Shown: in pieces, positions 8,646 through 17,815 of the stretch | Numbering within the stretch: position 1 is the first letter of the stretch | How the letters are laid out: each line of letters begins with the position of its first letter | NCBI GenBank assembly: GCA_024280115.1 | Contig: JAJRQT010000185.1 | Location: 1-64,000 of the forward strand | Direction of reading: 5' to 3' | Source: Bacteroidota bacterium | GTDB taxonomy: Bacteria > Bacteroidota > Bacteroidia > Cytophagales > Cyclobacteriaceae | Length of the DNA stretch: 64,000 nucleotides | Program-made: the position numbers and the translations under genes | Notes under the pieces: model-generated | What the model saw: the letters and a program-made list of their open reading frames with translations, nothing else | Database searches by the model: none | Told to the model about the DNA's origin: nothing

Positions 8646-10550
8646 ATGGGCCAAAAAACAGTATCCATTATTTCCAATAGTAAAGACAAGGAACGCTTTG
8701 TTAAGTACCTCTTAAATGACATCAAAGCCCTTGAAATCATGATTGAAAAAGACATGATAGAAAAGGGCAAAAATAGAATTGGCGCTGAACAGGAACTTTG
8801 CCTTGTCGATGCAACATGGAGACCTACACCAATCATTTTAGACATTCTTCCTAAAATAAACGATAAACATTTTACTACCGAATTGGCAAAATTCAACCTT
8901 GAAATCAATCTTGATCCAATTGAATTCAAAGGGAATTGCATTTCTAAACTTGAGGAAAATTTGCTCAAGTATATCAATAAGGCAGAAAAAGTACTGAGTG
9001 AACAAAATGCCAAAGTTATCCTTACCGGAATACTGCCAACAATCAGGAATAAAGATCTCAACATTTCAAATATGACCCCACTGGAGCGGTATTATGCACT
9101 TGCAAATAGTCTCAGTAATCTCAGGGGCGGTCAATTTGAATTCCACATCAGTGGCACCGATGAGCTGATCACTGCCCATGATACAGTGATGTTCGAAAGC
9201 TGCAATACCTCCTATCAATTGCATTACCAGGTATCATCGGATCAATTTGTTGATCTTTATAACTGGGCACAATTGATTTCCGGTCCGGTCCTCGCCTCCT
9301 CGACCAACTCACCAATTCTATTGGGCAAAAGACTCTGGAGAGAGACGCGAATCGCACTCTTCCAGCAATCCATTGACAGCAGACAATCAAATGATCACCT
9401 GCGGGAAAGAAGCTGCAGGGTCTCCTTCGGTAACAGGTGGATTTATGATTCAATCGTGGATGCATTTAAGGAGGATATTGTGAGATTTGAAACTTTGCTC
9501 AGCAACGATGAAAAGACCAATTCCCTGAAGATGCTGGAAGAAGGGGAAATTCCTACATTGGACGCCTTGCTCGTGCATAACAGTACCATTTATAAATGGA
9601 ACAGGCCATGCTATGGAATCTACGATGGAAAACCACATTTCAGAATAGAAAACAGATACTTTGCTTCCGGTCCAACCATACCCGATCAGGTTGCCAATGC
9701 TGCATTTTGGTTTGGGCTGATGTCTGGAATGCCGGAAGAATTCAAAAATATCCAGAACAAATATGAATTTGATGATGCTAAGACAAATTTCTTAAAAGCG
9801 GCCAGAGATGGGTTAGACAATAAATTTCTATGGATTGATGGTATAAAATACAGTGGTCAGGATCTGATATTAAAAATATTGATTCCTATTGCAAAAGAAG
9901 GGCTCCATAGAGCAAAAATTAAAAAAGAGGACATTTCGAAAAATCTTGGGATCATCGAAGAAAGAGTGAAATCCGGGATGACCGGCTCGCAGTGGATGTT
10001 AGACTCTTACAGTAATTTAAGGAAAAATGGCACAAGGGATCAGGCGCTCGTCGCAACCACGGCTGCTATTTATAACAGGCAAAAAGAAATGAAACCAATA
10101 CACGAGTGGAGCCTTGCCAATATCGATGAGGCTGGAAATTTCCTGAATTATTATTTACATATCGATCAGATCATGAGCACTGATATTGTGACGGTTATGG
10201 AAGATGATTTGATTGATCTGGTCGCAAATATTATGGATTGGAAACAGGTAAAAGATGTGCCTGTTGAAAATGATAAAGGAGAACTAGTAGGATTGATGAC
10301 TGCCGGACTTTTAGTGAATTTTTTATGTAAAAGCAACAAGGAAAAGAAAATCAATTCCAGGATCAAAGACTTTATGATAAAAGACCCGGTATCCGTTTCT
10401 CCCGAGACGAGTATATCAAATGCCCTGAAAACCATGATCACACTTAAAGCCAGCTGCCTGACTGTTGTTCAGGATAAAAAACTAATTGGAATGGTTACAG
10501 ACCGTCATTTTGTGAAGGTTTCCGCAAAGCTGATCAGAGATTTAAAATAA
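8646..10550 (+). CDS. glutamate-cysteine-ligase-like enzyme with C-terminal CBS pair
   Basis: A 634-residue cytoplasmic protein. The first 470 or so residues are a glutamate-cysteine ligase fold (GCS2 type): the acidic metal/ATP-binding motif IGAEQE at 45-50, FNLEINLDP, GGQFEFHISG, SYQLHYQV and RSCRVSFG follow in the expected order. The enzymes of this fold join an amino acid to the gamma-carboxyl of glutamate, or an amine to another acid, using ATP. The last 125 residues are two CBS domains (about 510-570 and 573-634), which usually sense adenine nucleotides and regulate the attached enzyme. The next gene encodes an aspartoacylase/succinylglutamate-desuccinylase-like hydrolase, so a ligase/hydrolase pair acting on a gamma-glutamyl or N-acyl compound is likely. 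The actual substrate is unknown, and it should not be assumed to make glutathione. Confidence 0.82.
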   Translation: MGQKTVSIISNSKDKERFVKYLLNDIKALEIMIEKDMIEKGKNRIGAEQELCLVDATWRPTPIILDILPKINDKHFTTELAKFNLEINLDPIEFKGNCISKLEENLLKYINKAEKVLSEQNAKVILTGILPTIRNKDLNISNMTPLERYYALANSLSNLRGGQFEFHISGTDELITAHDTVMFESCNTSYQLHYQVSSDQFVDLYNWAQLISGPVLASSTNSPILLGKRLWRETRIALFQQSIDSRQSNDHLRERSCRVSFGNRWIYDSIVDAFKEDIVRFETLLSNDEKTNSLKMLEEGEIPTLDALLVHNSTIYKWNRPCYGIYDGKPHFRIENRYFASGPTIPDQVANAAFWFGLMSGMPEEFKNIQNKYEFDDAKTNFLKAARDGLDNKFLWIDGIKYSGQDLILKILIPIAKEGLHRAKIKKEDISKNLGIIEERVKSGMTGSQWMLDSYSNLRKNGTRDQALVATTAAIYNRQKEMKPIHEWSLANIDEAGNFLNYYLHIDQIMSTDIVTVMEDDLIDLVANIMDWKQVKDVPVENDKGELVGLMTAGLLVNFLCKSNKEKKINSRIKDFMIKDPVSVSPETSISNALKTMITLKASCLTVVQDKKLIGMVTDRHFVKVSAKLIRDLK

Positions 10551-11778
10551 TTTTTATAATAAATTCACAGACATCGAAACTCCGCTACAACAAAAATCAC
10601 TGAAAAGAATAATTGGATCTTACCAGGGAAATAAGGAAGGTCCAAATCTCGTCTTTTTTGGCGGTATCCATGGCAATGAATATTCGGGCATTCATGCGCT
10701 CATCGATGTCATTGATGCGCTCCATAATCTTAAACCCGATTTTAAAGGGAACATATATGCTATTGCAGGTAATTTAAAAGCCATTAATGAAAATAAAAGA
10801 TTCTTAGGTAAAGATCTCAACAGGATCTGGTTTCCCAATACCATGATCCCAAAAGAAGAAAGATCTCATATCCCGGAATACAAGGAGAAAATAGAGATTT
10901 TAGATCAATTAATTGAGATTCTCAGAAATGGTAAACCAACCTATCTGTTTGACCTCCATACCACCTCATCGCACAGTATGCCATTTATCTCGATAAGCGA
11001 CACATTGAAAAACAGAAAGATTATCCAAGGTCTGCCTGTTCACCTGGTACTGGGTCTGGAGGAATTGCTCGATGGCCCGATGTTCAGTTTTTTCAGTGAG
11101 CTTGGGCTCCCGGCTGTTTTGTTTGAAGCCGGTCAGCATGACGCTATTTCTTCATTAGAAAATCATATCGCTTTCATTTGGATGATCCTTGCCCGGTTAA
11201 AATGTATAAAGAAAAAATCCATCACGGATTATCAACAATTCCGGCAAACACTTAAAAAAAATAATCCCACAGGTCAGCAAACATTTGAAATAAAATACCG
11301 GTATCTCATTAAAAATAATGAGCAATTTAAAATGAAGGATGGGTTCGTGAATTTTCAGGCATTGAAAAAAGGGACATTGATTGCGACCAACAAAGATGGA
11401 AAGATAAAAAGTTCAATGAACGGCTTTATTTTTATGCCCTTATATCAATCTCAGGGTTGCGATGGATTCTTTATTGTCAAAGATATCGCGAGAGTCTGGC
11501 TTAGATTTTCTTCAAGAACCAGGAAGTGGAAGCTGGACAAATCGCTCAAACTATTGCCGGGAATAAGTAAATCAGCCAAAGGTCAGGATACCTATGTGAT
11601 CGATAAAAGCATTGCCAAATGGCGTGTAATATCGCTTTTGCATTTGCTTGGGTATCGCAAAGTAAGAGATAACGGTCAAACCCTTACAATGTCAAGAAGA
11701 CCTTATGACTCCAGATTTCCCAAAGCGAATAAAGTCCTCGAAAATTTCATTAAATACCAAAAACTCCTCAATAGTTAA
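10546..11778 (+). CDS. aspartoacylase/succinylglutamate desuccinylase-like zinc hydrolase, start codon missing
   Basis: A zinc hydrolase of the AstE/AspA family (M14-like), which removes acyl groups from N-acyl amino acids. The zinc ligands are visible: HGNE at 10669-10680 and DLH at 10951-10959, followed by LPAVLFEAGQHD. The first ATG in frame is at 10843, downstream of the HGNE motif, so it cannot be the true start. Homology-like sequence (FTDIETPLQQKSLKRIIGSY) extends up to about 10561, and the frame is open from 10546, but it holds no ATG, GTG or TTG. Inserting one G after 10560 would create ATG AAA TTC in the correct frame, so a one-base deletion in the start codon is the simplest explanation. 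It lies directly after the GCS2-CBS gene, effectively overlapping its stop, and was probably co-translated with it. The last 170 residues are a family-specific extension of unknown role. Confidence 0.75.
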   Translation, partial: NNFYNKFTDIETPLQQKSLKRIIGSYQGNKEGPNLVFFGGIHGNEYSGIHALIDVIDALHNLKPDFKGNIYAIAGNLKAINENKRFLGKDLNRIWFPNTMIPKEERSHIPEYKEKIEILDQLIEILRNGKPTYLFDLHTTSSHSMPFISISDTLKNRKIIQGLPVHLVLGLEELLDGPMFSFFSELGLPAVLFEAGQHDAISSLENHIAFIWMILARLKCIKKKSITDYQQFRQTLKKNNPTGQQTFEIKYRYLIKNNEQFKMKDGFVNFQALKKGTLIATNKDGKIKSSMNGFIFMPLYQSQGCDGFFIVKDIARVWLRFSSRTRKWKLDKSLKLLPGISKSAKGQDTYVIDKSIAKWRVISLLHLLGYRKVRDNGQTLTMSRRPYDSRFPKANKVLENFIKYQKLLNS

Positions 11779-11780
11779 TT

Positions 11781-11904
11781 AGTGCCTGTCCATAAAGTCC
11801 ACTATCTGCGTTACGCTTGCTCTCAAAATGGTCATTTACGAAATGTAAACTCACATTTTTCGAGCTGTGCAAACCTTGATAGTAAACTTTCTGAATCAGA
11901 CACT
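11781..11904. repeat. 124-base imperfect palindrome, family A
   Basis: The two ends are inverted repeats (AGTGCCTGTCCATAAAGTCC on the left; AGTGTCTGATTCAGAAAGTT when the right arm is read on the other strand). The arms share further blocks such as GCGTTACGCTTG. It begins two bases after the stop codon of the hydrolase gene. Related elements of almost the same length lie at 20335-20463 and 20487-20609, also next to gene ends. It may act as a terminator as well as being mobile-element-derived. Confidence 0.65.
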
Positions 11905-11929
11905 GAGTTTATTTACAGAAACTAGCAAA

Positions 11930-12480
11930 TGTCTGAATCTCTGAAAACTTTGTACCTCTGGACCTTTGAACCTCTGAACCTTTGAACCCTTGACGCCTGA
12001 AATATGAAATAAGGAATAAGGAATCAATGTCGTTTAGTTAAGAAGATAATTGTCTTACCTCTCCCTTCACCCTCTCCAGAGAGGGATAATAGGAGCTTAA
12101 ATAAACGACATTGAATAAGGAATAAGAGACAATAGCCCAGAACCACTTGACCTTATAAACCTTTGAACCTTGAAACCTGAAATAAGAAATAAGGAACATG
12201 AAACCAGAGCCCAGAACCACTAAACCTTTGAACCTTTGAACTCCTGAACTCTTAAACCCCGATGTCTGAAATATGAAATAAGGAATAATAAATAAGAAAC
12301 ATGAAACCAGAGACAAGAGCCCAGAACCCAGAACCACTTGACCTTATAAACCTTTGAACCACTTTTGAACCATTGAACCCTGAAATATGAAATAAGGAAT
12401 ATGAAACCAGAGCCCAGAACCCAGGACCCAGAACCTATAACCCCTAAACCTTTGAACCCATGAACCCTTTATCCCCCCAA
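11930..12480. repeat. degenerate word-like direct repeats
   Basis: About 550 bases made of recurring short words: AACCTTTGAACC, GAAATATGAAATAAGGAATA and AGAGCCCAGAACC, in changing order and with small errors. No gene is supported; a minus-strand open frame of 99 codons here is just these repeats read through. A MITE-like element (12025-12113) is embedded. Similar words occupy the other side of the following permease gene (15004-15163). Confidence 0.75.
12025..12113. mobile_element. MITE-like element, copy 1
   Basis: An 89-base element with inverted terminal repeats: it begins CAATGTCGTTTAGTTAAG and its other end reads CAATGTCGTTTATTTAAG on the opposite strand. The interior carries a small hairpin (CCCTCTCC/AGAGAGGG). 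A second copy with the same ends and interior is at 35772-35882. It has no coding capacity, so it would need transposase supplied elsewhere. Confidence 0.7.
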
Positions 12481-12582
12481 CCATCATCCACTAAAACAAT
12501 ATTTTCACCATTTCTATAATACAGCTCGTCTGGTACTGCCCAATAATGTATATTTTTGTGTTGTATCAATTAATGCGTCAAT

Positions 12583-15003
12583 ATGTTTCGCAATTACCTG
12601 AAAGTAACCATACGAAGTTTTATTAATCAGAAGTACTATTCCATTATAAATACACTTGGCCTTGCCATCGGGCTTGCTGCCTGCATTATGATATTTCTAT
12701 ATGTTCAGGATGAGCTGAGCTATGAAAAGTCAATTAAAAATCACGAAAATATTTATCGCCTGGTTCAGGACTTTCCTATGGGAAATCACCTTTCGCAATC
12801 TGCCACGGTACCTTTTCCAACAAAAAACACGATGGAAGAAGATTTCCCTGAAATCACAAATAGCGCATTTGTTTACAGGCCTTCAAGTTGGGGAGATCCA
12901 ACACTCATCACATATAAAGACAACATATATTATGAAGATGACTTTATATTTGCCGAGCACAATATTCTTGAAATTTACGATTTCAGGTTTATTGAGGGTG
13001 ATCCTGCAAAAGCGCTCCTCGGACCAAATGAGCTTATCATCACAAAGAGCACCGCAATAAAATATTTTGGCAATGACAGTGCAATCGGAAAAAGACTCAA
13101 TCTGAACAAATTTATTGATTTAGAGGTAATAGGGGTAATCGAAGACTTACCTGAGAATACCCATATACAATTTGATATGATGTGTTCTTTTGAAACATTC
13201 AGATCATTTTTTAATAATCCCTCTTTTTTTGATACCCAATGGGTGTGGGTTGCTGCCTGGTTGTATTTTACCGTTGATGATCCCATGGAGACTGAAAGGA
13301 TAAGGTCACAGCTCCCGGAATTCGTCAAGAGGCATTATCCGGAGGCTCTTACTGATAAAGGCGTGGCCCTTTATATTCAAAATGCTGATGATATTCATTT
13401 AACCTCCCACAGGGAATTAGAATTCAAAATCAATGGAAACATTCAGCACGTGTATATTTTTTCTTCTATTGCGGTATTAATCCTGATTATCGCTATAATA
13501 AATTTCATGAATCTCGCGACTTCAAGATCAACAAAAAGAAGCAAAGAAGTCGGTCTGAGAAAAGCGATGGGCGCAAAAAAGGAAATGTTGATTTTCCAAT
13601 TTATGGGAGAGGCAATATTGACTACGTTTCTCGCCTTGATGATAGCCCTATTATTTATATACCAGTTTTTACCGTGGTTCAATGAAATCACAGGGAAAAG
13701 TTTTTCTATAAATTTATTCCAAAATCCGAGCCTGCTCATTGGAACAATTGCCTTATTGATAATTGTAGGAATATTATCGGGAAGCTATCCTTCTTTTGTA
13801 ATGTCATCATTTAGTCCTACCGAAGCCTTAAAAAGTAAAATTGTAAACACCAATTCATCATCAAATTTACTTAGAAAAATACTGGTGATCGGTCAGTTTG
13901 TTGTATCAATTACCTTACTCATTTGCATAGGAATAGTATATAAACAGCTCAATTATGTGCATAATATAGACCTGGGATTCAATAAAGAGCAAATCTTACT
14001 GGCAGATGTTAATTTCAATCAATTAAATAAATATGAGACTTTTAAAACTGAACTGGAACGTCTTCCGGAAATCGATGCCGTGTCTATGATGGGCGGTAGT
14101 ATTCCCGGACAGGAATCACTAATTGAGAATGCATTTGTTTCCGGAGGGGCTCCGGCAGAGGATCAACAATGGTTCAGCTTTTTCTTTGGTGCGCATGATT
14201 TTGAGAAAGTTTTGAATATTGAATTTATAGATGGGCATAGTTTTCAGGTTGGTAATTCTGTTGATTCCGCTGGTTTTATCATCAATGAGTCAGCCGCAAG
14301 AGCCCTGGGGTGGGAAAAGGATATAATTGGAAGATCTTTGGACAGGCTGAACTCCACAAATGGAACTAAGCTGCAATCGGGAACTGTAATAGGACTTGTA
14401 AAGGATTATCATTACAGACCACTTTATGATCCCATCAAACCATTGGTGATTGGTTTTGCAAAAGGCGCCGCAAAACTTTGTATTAAACTCTCAGGAAAAG
14501 ATTCAAGAAATACCATTGCTAAAATCGAAGAATCCTGGAAGGCCCAGTTTGACAATACACCCTTCAGATATTCCTTTATGGATAGTGATTATGATAAGCT
14601 CTATGAAAAAGAAGAAAAGCTGAGCAAAGCAATCCAATACTTTTCTATAATTGCCATATTCATTGCATGTCTCGGGCTATTGGGGCTGTCTTCATTTTCA
14701 ATAGAAAACCGTAGAAAGGAAATCGGAATCAGAAAGGTGAATGGGGCGAGTACTTTTCAATTAATCGCTCTACTGACAAAAGACTTTTCAAGACTTATTT
14801 TGATTGCATTTCTAATTTCAGTCCCTGTTGCATATTACTTTGGCAATCTATGGCTCAACGATTTTGCCTATAAAACAGAAATTAATGCCTCTGTATTCAT
14901 TATAGCAGGATTATCAGCACTCTTCATCGCATTGCTTACAGTAAGTTTTCATACTGTGAGGGCTGCACTTACAAATCCGGCAGATTCATTGCGATACGAG
15001 TAG
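12583..15003 (+). CDS. ABC transporter permease, FtsX/MacB-like, two FtsX domains
   Basis: An 806-residue inner-membrane protein. It has the layout of the large MacB-type permeases of Bacteroidota: an N-terminal membrane helix (residues about 20-42, LGLAIGLAACIMIFLYV), a large periplasmic MacB_PCD region, three helices of a first FtsX domain (about 285-415, with RSTKRSKEVGLRKAMGA), a second helix and periplasmic region, and a second FtsX domain at the C-terminus (IENRRKEIGIRKVNGAS, ending NPADSLRYE). These proteins work with a separate ATPase to transmit force across the envelope, for example in lipoprotein or drug export. No ATPase gene is adjacent, so it must use one encoded elsewhere. A possible promoter -7 box (TATTTTTG, 12551-12558) lies 25 bases upstream. 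Repetitive DNA flanks the gene on both sides. Confidence 0.88.
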   Translation: MFRNYLKVTIRSFINQKYYSIINTLGLAIGLAACIMIFLYVQDELSYEKSIKNHENIYRLVQDFPMGNHLSQSATVPFPTKNTMEEDFPEITNSAFVYRPSSWGDPTLITYKDNIYYEDDFIFAEHNILEIYDFRFIEGDPAKALLGPNELIITKSTAIKYFGNDSAIGKRLNLNKFIDLEVIGVIEDLPENTHIQFDMMCSFETFRSFFNNPSFFDTQWVWVAAWLYFTVDDPMETERIRSQLPEFVKRHYPEALTDKGVALYIQNADDIHLTSHRELEFKINGNIQHVYIFSSIAVLILIIAIINFMNLATSRSTKRSKEVGLRKAMGAKKEMLIFQFMGEAILTTFLALMIALLFIYQFLPWFNEITGKSFSINLFQNPSLLIGTIALLIIVGILSGSYPSFVMSSFSPTEALKSKIVNTNSSSNLLRKILVIGQFVVSITLLICIGIVYKQLNYVHNIDLGFNKEQILLADVNFNQLNKYETFKTELERLPEIDAVSMMGGSIPGQESLIENAFVSGGAPAEDQQWFSFFFGAHDFEKVLNIEFIDGHSFQVGNSVDSAGFIINESAARALGWEKDIIGRSLDRLNSTNGTKLQSGTVIGLVKDYHYRPLYDPIKPLVIGFAKGAAKLCIKLSGKDSRNTIAKIEESWKAQFDNTPFRYSFMDSDYDKLYEKEEKLSKAIQYFSIIAIFIACLGLLGLSSFSIENRRKEIGIRKVNGASTFQLIALLTKDFSRLILIAFLISVPVAYYFGNLWLNDFAYKTEINASVFIIAGLSALFIALLTVSFHTVRAALTNPADSLRYE

Positions 15004-15163
15004 CCGGTTACCAGTTGCCAGTTGCCAGTTACCAGGTATCAGTTGTCAGTGGTAGTAGCAGTAACCAAGTACCTATCACTCATTTGCTATTAGTAGCTGC
15101 AATCACCCAGTTGCCAGTTGCCAGGACCTAGAACCCAGGACCCAGGACCTAGAACCAAGTAAA
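15004..15163. repeat. word-like repeats downstream of permease
   Basis: The gap consists of recurring words such as CAGTTGCCAGTTGCCAGTTA and ACCCAGGACCCAGGACCTAG. They follow the permease stop codon directly and run to the end of the convergent hydrolase gene. They match in style the block at 11930-12480. Confidence 0.65.
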
Positions 15164-17068
15164 TCACTTCGTATAAATCTCAACTCCGTTCTCTGGTTTT
15201 AACTGCTCCCCGATGGTTACCGTGCTCGAACCATAAACCGTTATCATACCAGCTGTAAAATCAGATTCATCTGCTTCATAGATATTATCGACAAATTTTT
15301 GTGGGTTTCTATCGATATAGGGAAACCATGTACTATGAATCTGAATCATCACCCTGTGACCTTTCTTGAAAGTGTGCAGTATGTCCTGTAAAGGAAAATC
15401 GACCTCCGTTTTCTCATTTGGGGTAAAAGCCTCCGGATGTTCAAAACTATTTCTAAACCGGCCGCGCATGGCTTCATGTCTAACCAATTGCTGATAACCT
15501 CCCATCATTATGTAAGTCGGTGTTGCTTTTGTAGGTGGCTCATCATCAGGATAGACATCAATTAATTTCACTATAAAATCGGCATCTGAAACTGACATAG
15601 ATATGATGAGTTTTACAAAAATCTCACCGGCCAAAGTTAAATCTGCCGTAAGAGGTTCTGTCTTAAAAGTAATTACATCTGGGCGCCTAGCAGCATGTCT
15701 CTGGTCATCCGTCATAAATGGTCTTGGCGTACTCCTTACTGGAGCTATCTCTGATCTGTATGGCACCGGTTTGTTCGGGTCGCTTAGATAGGTAAAACCT
15801 TCCTTCGGATCTACATTCCCATTAATCACTAATTTCCCGCCTTTTTCAAATCTCAGGGTTGCAGGAGGAATTTCTGTAGGTGGCCAAACATCAAATTTTT
15901 TCCATGATTTCACGCCGGTGTCAAACATATACGCTTCCGGCAGTTTAGACTCCCCCTTTCCTTTCAAATAATAATTGAAAAAAGGCAATTCAATATTTCT
16001 CTGATAAAAAGTGGATATGCTGTCTCCAAAATAAATATGATTTACCGCCTGATATCCCTTTTCCCGTGACCAGTCACCATGGCTCCACGGCCCCATCACA
16101 ATGGTGTTTTTACTACCTGGATTATTTTTTTCAATCGTTTTATAAATATTCAGTGGACCGTAAAGATCTTCTGCATCAAACCAACCGCCCACTGTCATAA
16201 CCGCGTGATCTATCCCATTCAAATGTGGTAGAATGTTGCGTTTCTGCCAGAAATCGTCATAATTTGGATGTTCGGTAATTTGCCTCCAAAAGAAATCATC
16301 AGGATAATATTGTTTAACATTTTTTAACGGCCCGATATCCATATTAAATTGATAAGCATCGTTTTTATTGCCAGATTCCAGAATACGCTCCTGGTGTTCA
16401 CCATACCATGCCTTTGTTGTCAGCGAATCCTTTTGATAACCAAAAACAGGAAAAATAGATAAGTAGCTCTGTACGAAAGCACCCATATGATGAAAATCAT
16501 CAAAATAAAAATCCGAAATCGGCGCCTGGGGCGATGATGCTACAAGGGCGGGATGTGCCTCAGGAAGCGCAGCAGCAGTATAGAAGCCTGGATATGAAAT
16601 CCCCCATTGGCCAACCTTGCCATTATTGTTATCAACATTTTTCAGCAACCACTCAATAGTATCAAAAGTGTCACTGCTTTCATCTATTTCAGCTTTGTTT
16701 TTCTGATCATTTCCCGGGATGTGTGGTCGCATATTATCAAATGTCCCCTCAGACATATACCGCCCTCTTACATCCTGATAAACAAAAATATACCCTTCTT
16801 CCATAAGGAATTTTGAAGGGCCGAGACTTGAAGCATAATTGTCCGCTCCATAAGGCCCGATACTATAGCAGGTACGTTTCATAAGAAATGGATATTTCTG
16901 CTTAGTGTTTTTGGGAGAATAAACAATTGTGTAAAGCTTGACGCCATCCCTCATCAGAATTTGATATTCTGCCTTGGTGAAATGCTTTTCTACATAATTA
17001 TCATCTGAAGCACAGCTTAAAATTGAAAATGCATTGAAACTGATTAGTAGAGTGAATATGAATTTCAT
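15164..17068 (-). CDS. CocE/NonD family hydrolase (X-Pro dipeptidyl-peptidase type), lipoprotein
   Basis: A 634-residue alpha/beta hydrolase of the S15 (cocaine esterase/glutaryl-7-ACA acylase) family, which cleaves esters or amides. The N-terminus is a lipoprotein signal (FNAFSILSC, Cys at 19), placing it on a membrane facing the periplasm or cell surface. The nucleophile is Ser158 in GQWGISYPGF. Nearby are VYQDVRGRYMSEG and the acid/His region (GGWFDAEDLYGPL and GPWSHGDW). The C-terminal third is the jelly-roll domain of the family (DFPLQDILHTFKKGHRVMIQ, STWFPYIDRNPQ). Length and motifs are complete, so an active enzyme is expected; the substrate is unknown. It is a single gene, convergent with the FtsX-like permease. 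Confidence 0.9.
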   Translation of the reverse strand: MKFIFTLLISFNAFSILSCASDDNYVEKHFTKAEYQILMRDGVKLYTIVYSPKNTKQKYPFLMKRTCYSIGPYGADNYASSLGPSKFLMEEGYIFVYQDVRGRYMSEGTFDNMRPHIPGNDQKNKAEIDESSDTFDTIEWLLKNVDNNNGKVGQWGISYPGFYTAAALPEAHPALVASSPQAPISDFYFDDFHHMGAFVQSYLSIFPVFGYQKDSLTTKAWYGEHQERILESGNKNDAYQFNMDIGPLKNVKQYYPDDFFWRQITEHPNYDDFWQKRNILPHLNGIDHAVMTVGGWFDAEDLYGPLNIYKTIEKNNPGSKNTIVMGPWSHGDWSREKGYQAVNHIYFGDSISTFYQRNIELPFFNYYLKGKGESKLPEAYMFDTGVKSWKKFDVWPPTEIPPATLRFEKGGKLVINGNVDPKEGFTYLSDPNKPVPYRSEIAPVRSTPRPFMTDDQRHAARRPDVITFKTEPLTADLTLAGEIFVKLIISMSVSDADFIVKLIDVYPDDEPPTKATPTYIMMGGYQQLVRHEAMRGRFRNSFEHPEAFTPNEKTEVDFPLQDILHTFKKGHRVMIQIHSTWFPYIDRNPQKFVDNIYEADESDFTAGMITVYGSSTVTIGEQLKPENGVEIYTK

Positions 17069-17227
17069 GTCATGAAAAGGTTATTATTGAATTCATGAAA
17101 ATAGAAAATAATATTCATTTTTAAACAAGGTGACTATGGAAAAGGCCATTAAATGGAGTATCGGTTATTGATATAAAAAGTCATATCACATCCCGGAATA
17201 GGACATAACCCAATTTAAAAAAAGATG

Positions 17228-17428
17228 CTAAAGCGCTTTTATGACTCTAAAAGGGAAAAGCAATATTCCTCCAACGATTTTGAATATCATCTCAATTGTA
17301 AATCCAAGAATCTTGAATGGAATGAGAATAATCCAGAAGATCATAAAAAAGATAAACAGTCCGATGGCCAGGGGCCAGCACATCATAAACAAGATACACA
17401 AAAGTAAAAAAGCAATGATAGTTTTCAT
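17228..17428 (-). CDS. small membrane protein, unknown
   Basis: A 66-residue very hydrophobic protein with two probable membrane helices (residues about 3-35 and 40-60) separated by a Pro-containing turn (ILIPFKI). The plus-strand frames over the same bases give charged, motif-free peptides, so the minus-strand reading is the more credible. I do not recognise a family. It lies between the CocE-type hydrolase and the DUF190/crcB pair and overlaps neither. Confidence 0.5.
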   Translation of the reverse strand: MKTIIAFLLLCILFMMCWPLAIGLFIFFMIFWIILIPFKILGFTIEMIFKIVGGILLFPFRVIKAL

Positions 17429-17775
17429 TTTCTAATATTTTAAAGCATCCTACGCAATAACCGGACCTTTAGAGTAAAAATCAGACACACAGGAATTTAT
17501 AATAATCAGGGGAAAAATATTTTCAATTAACGAACAGCATAGTGTACTAAAATGAACATCATCAGGTCATTCAATCGCATGCGTTTATTATATCTACAAC
17601 TGGGGTTTTCTTTCAGTCAATAGCTGCCTCAAATATCAAACTAACCATTTAGGGGCAGTCCATAATGATTTTCTTCCTTTTTCCATATTATGCTATAAAT
17701 GAAACGTTTGAGTCCATTGAAATTTGGTACAATAGAAAAAGAAGACACTCCTGTTTAGGCATGTGGATCTAAGAA
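17429..17775. other. intergenic, nothing recognised
   Basis: About 350 bases between the small membrane protein and the terminator of the DUF190 gene. A short motif GGGGCAGTCCATAATG near 17651 resembles the terminus of the palindrome family at 11781 and 20335, but no matching second arm was found. Confidence 0.4.
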
Positions 17776-17802
17776 TTTGGTCACCCTGAGATTGTGACCA
17801 AA
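17776..17802 (-). terminator. intrinsic-type terminator after DUF190 gene
   Basis: A perfect 9-bp stem (TTTGGTCAC/GTGACCAAA) with a 9-base loop, 13 bases after the DUF190 stop codon on the minus strand. It closes the crcB-DUF190 operon. Confidence 0.65.
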
Positions 17803-17815
17803 TGGAGATTCCTGT

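Noticed and set aside
10535-10560. Programmed frameshift joining the GCS2-CBS protein and the hydrolase (slippery TTTAAAA before the stop)
   Set aside because: The motif would allow a -1 shift, but the hydrolase is in the +1 frame, so the slip leads to the wrong frame. A lost start codon explains the data better.
12038-12337. A 99-codon minus-strand frame in the repeat block
   Set aside because: Its peptide (repeats of VLGSG and FRFQGSKV type) is the word-like DNA repeats read in frame.
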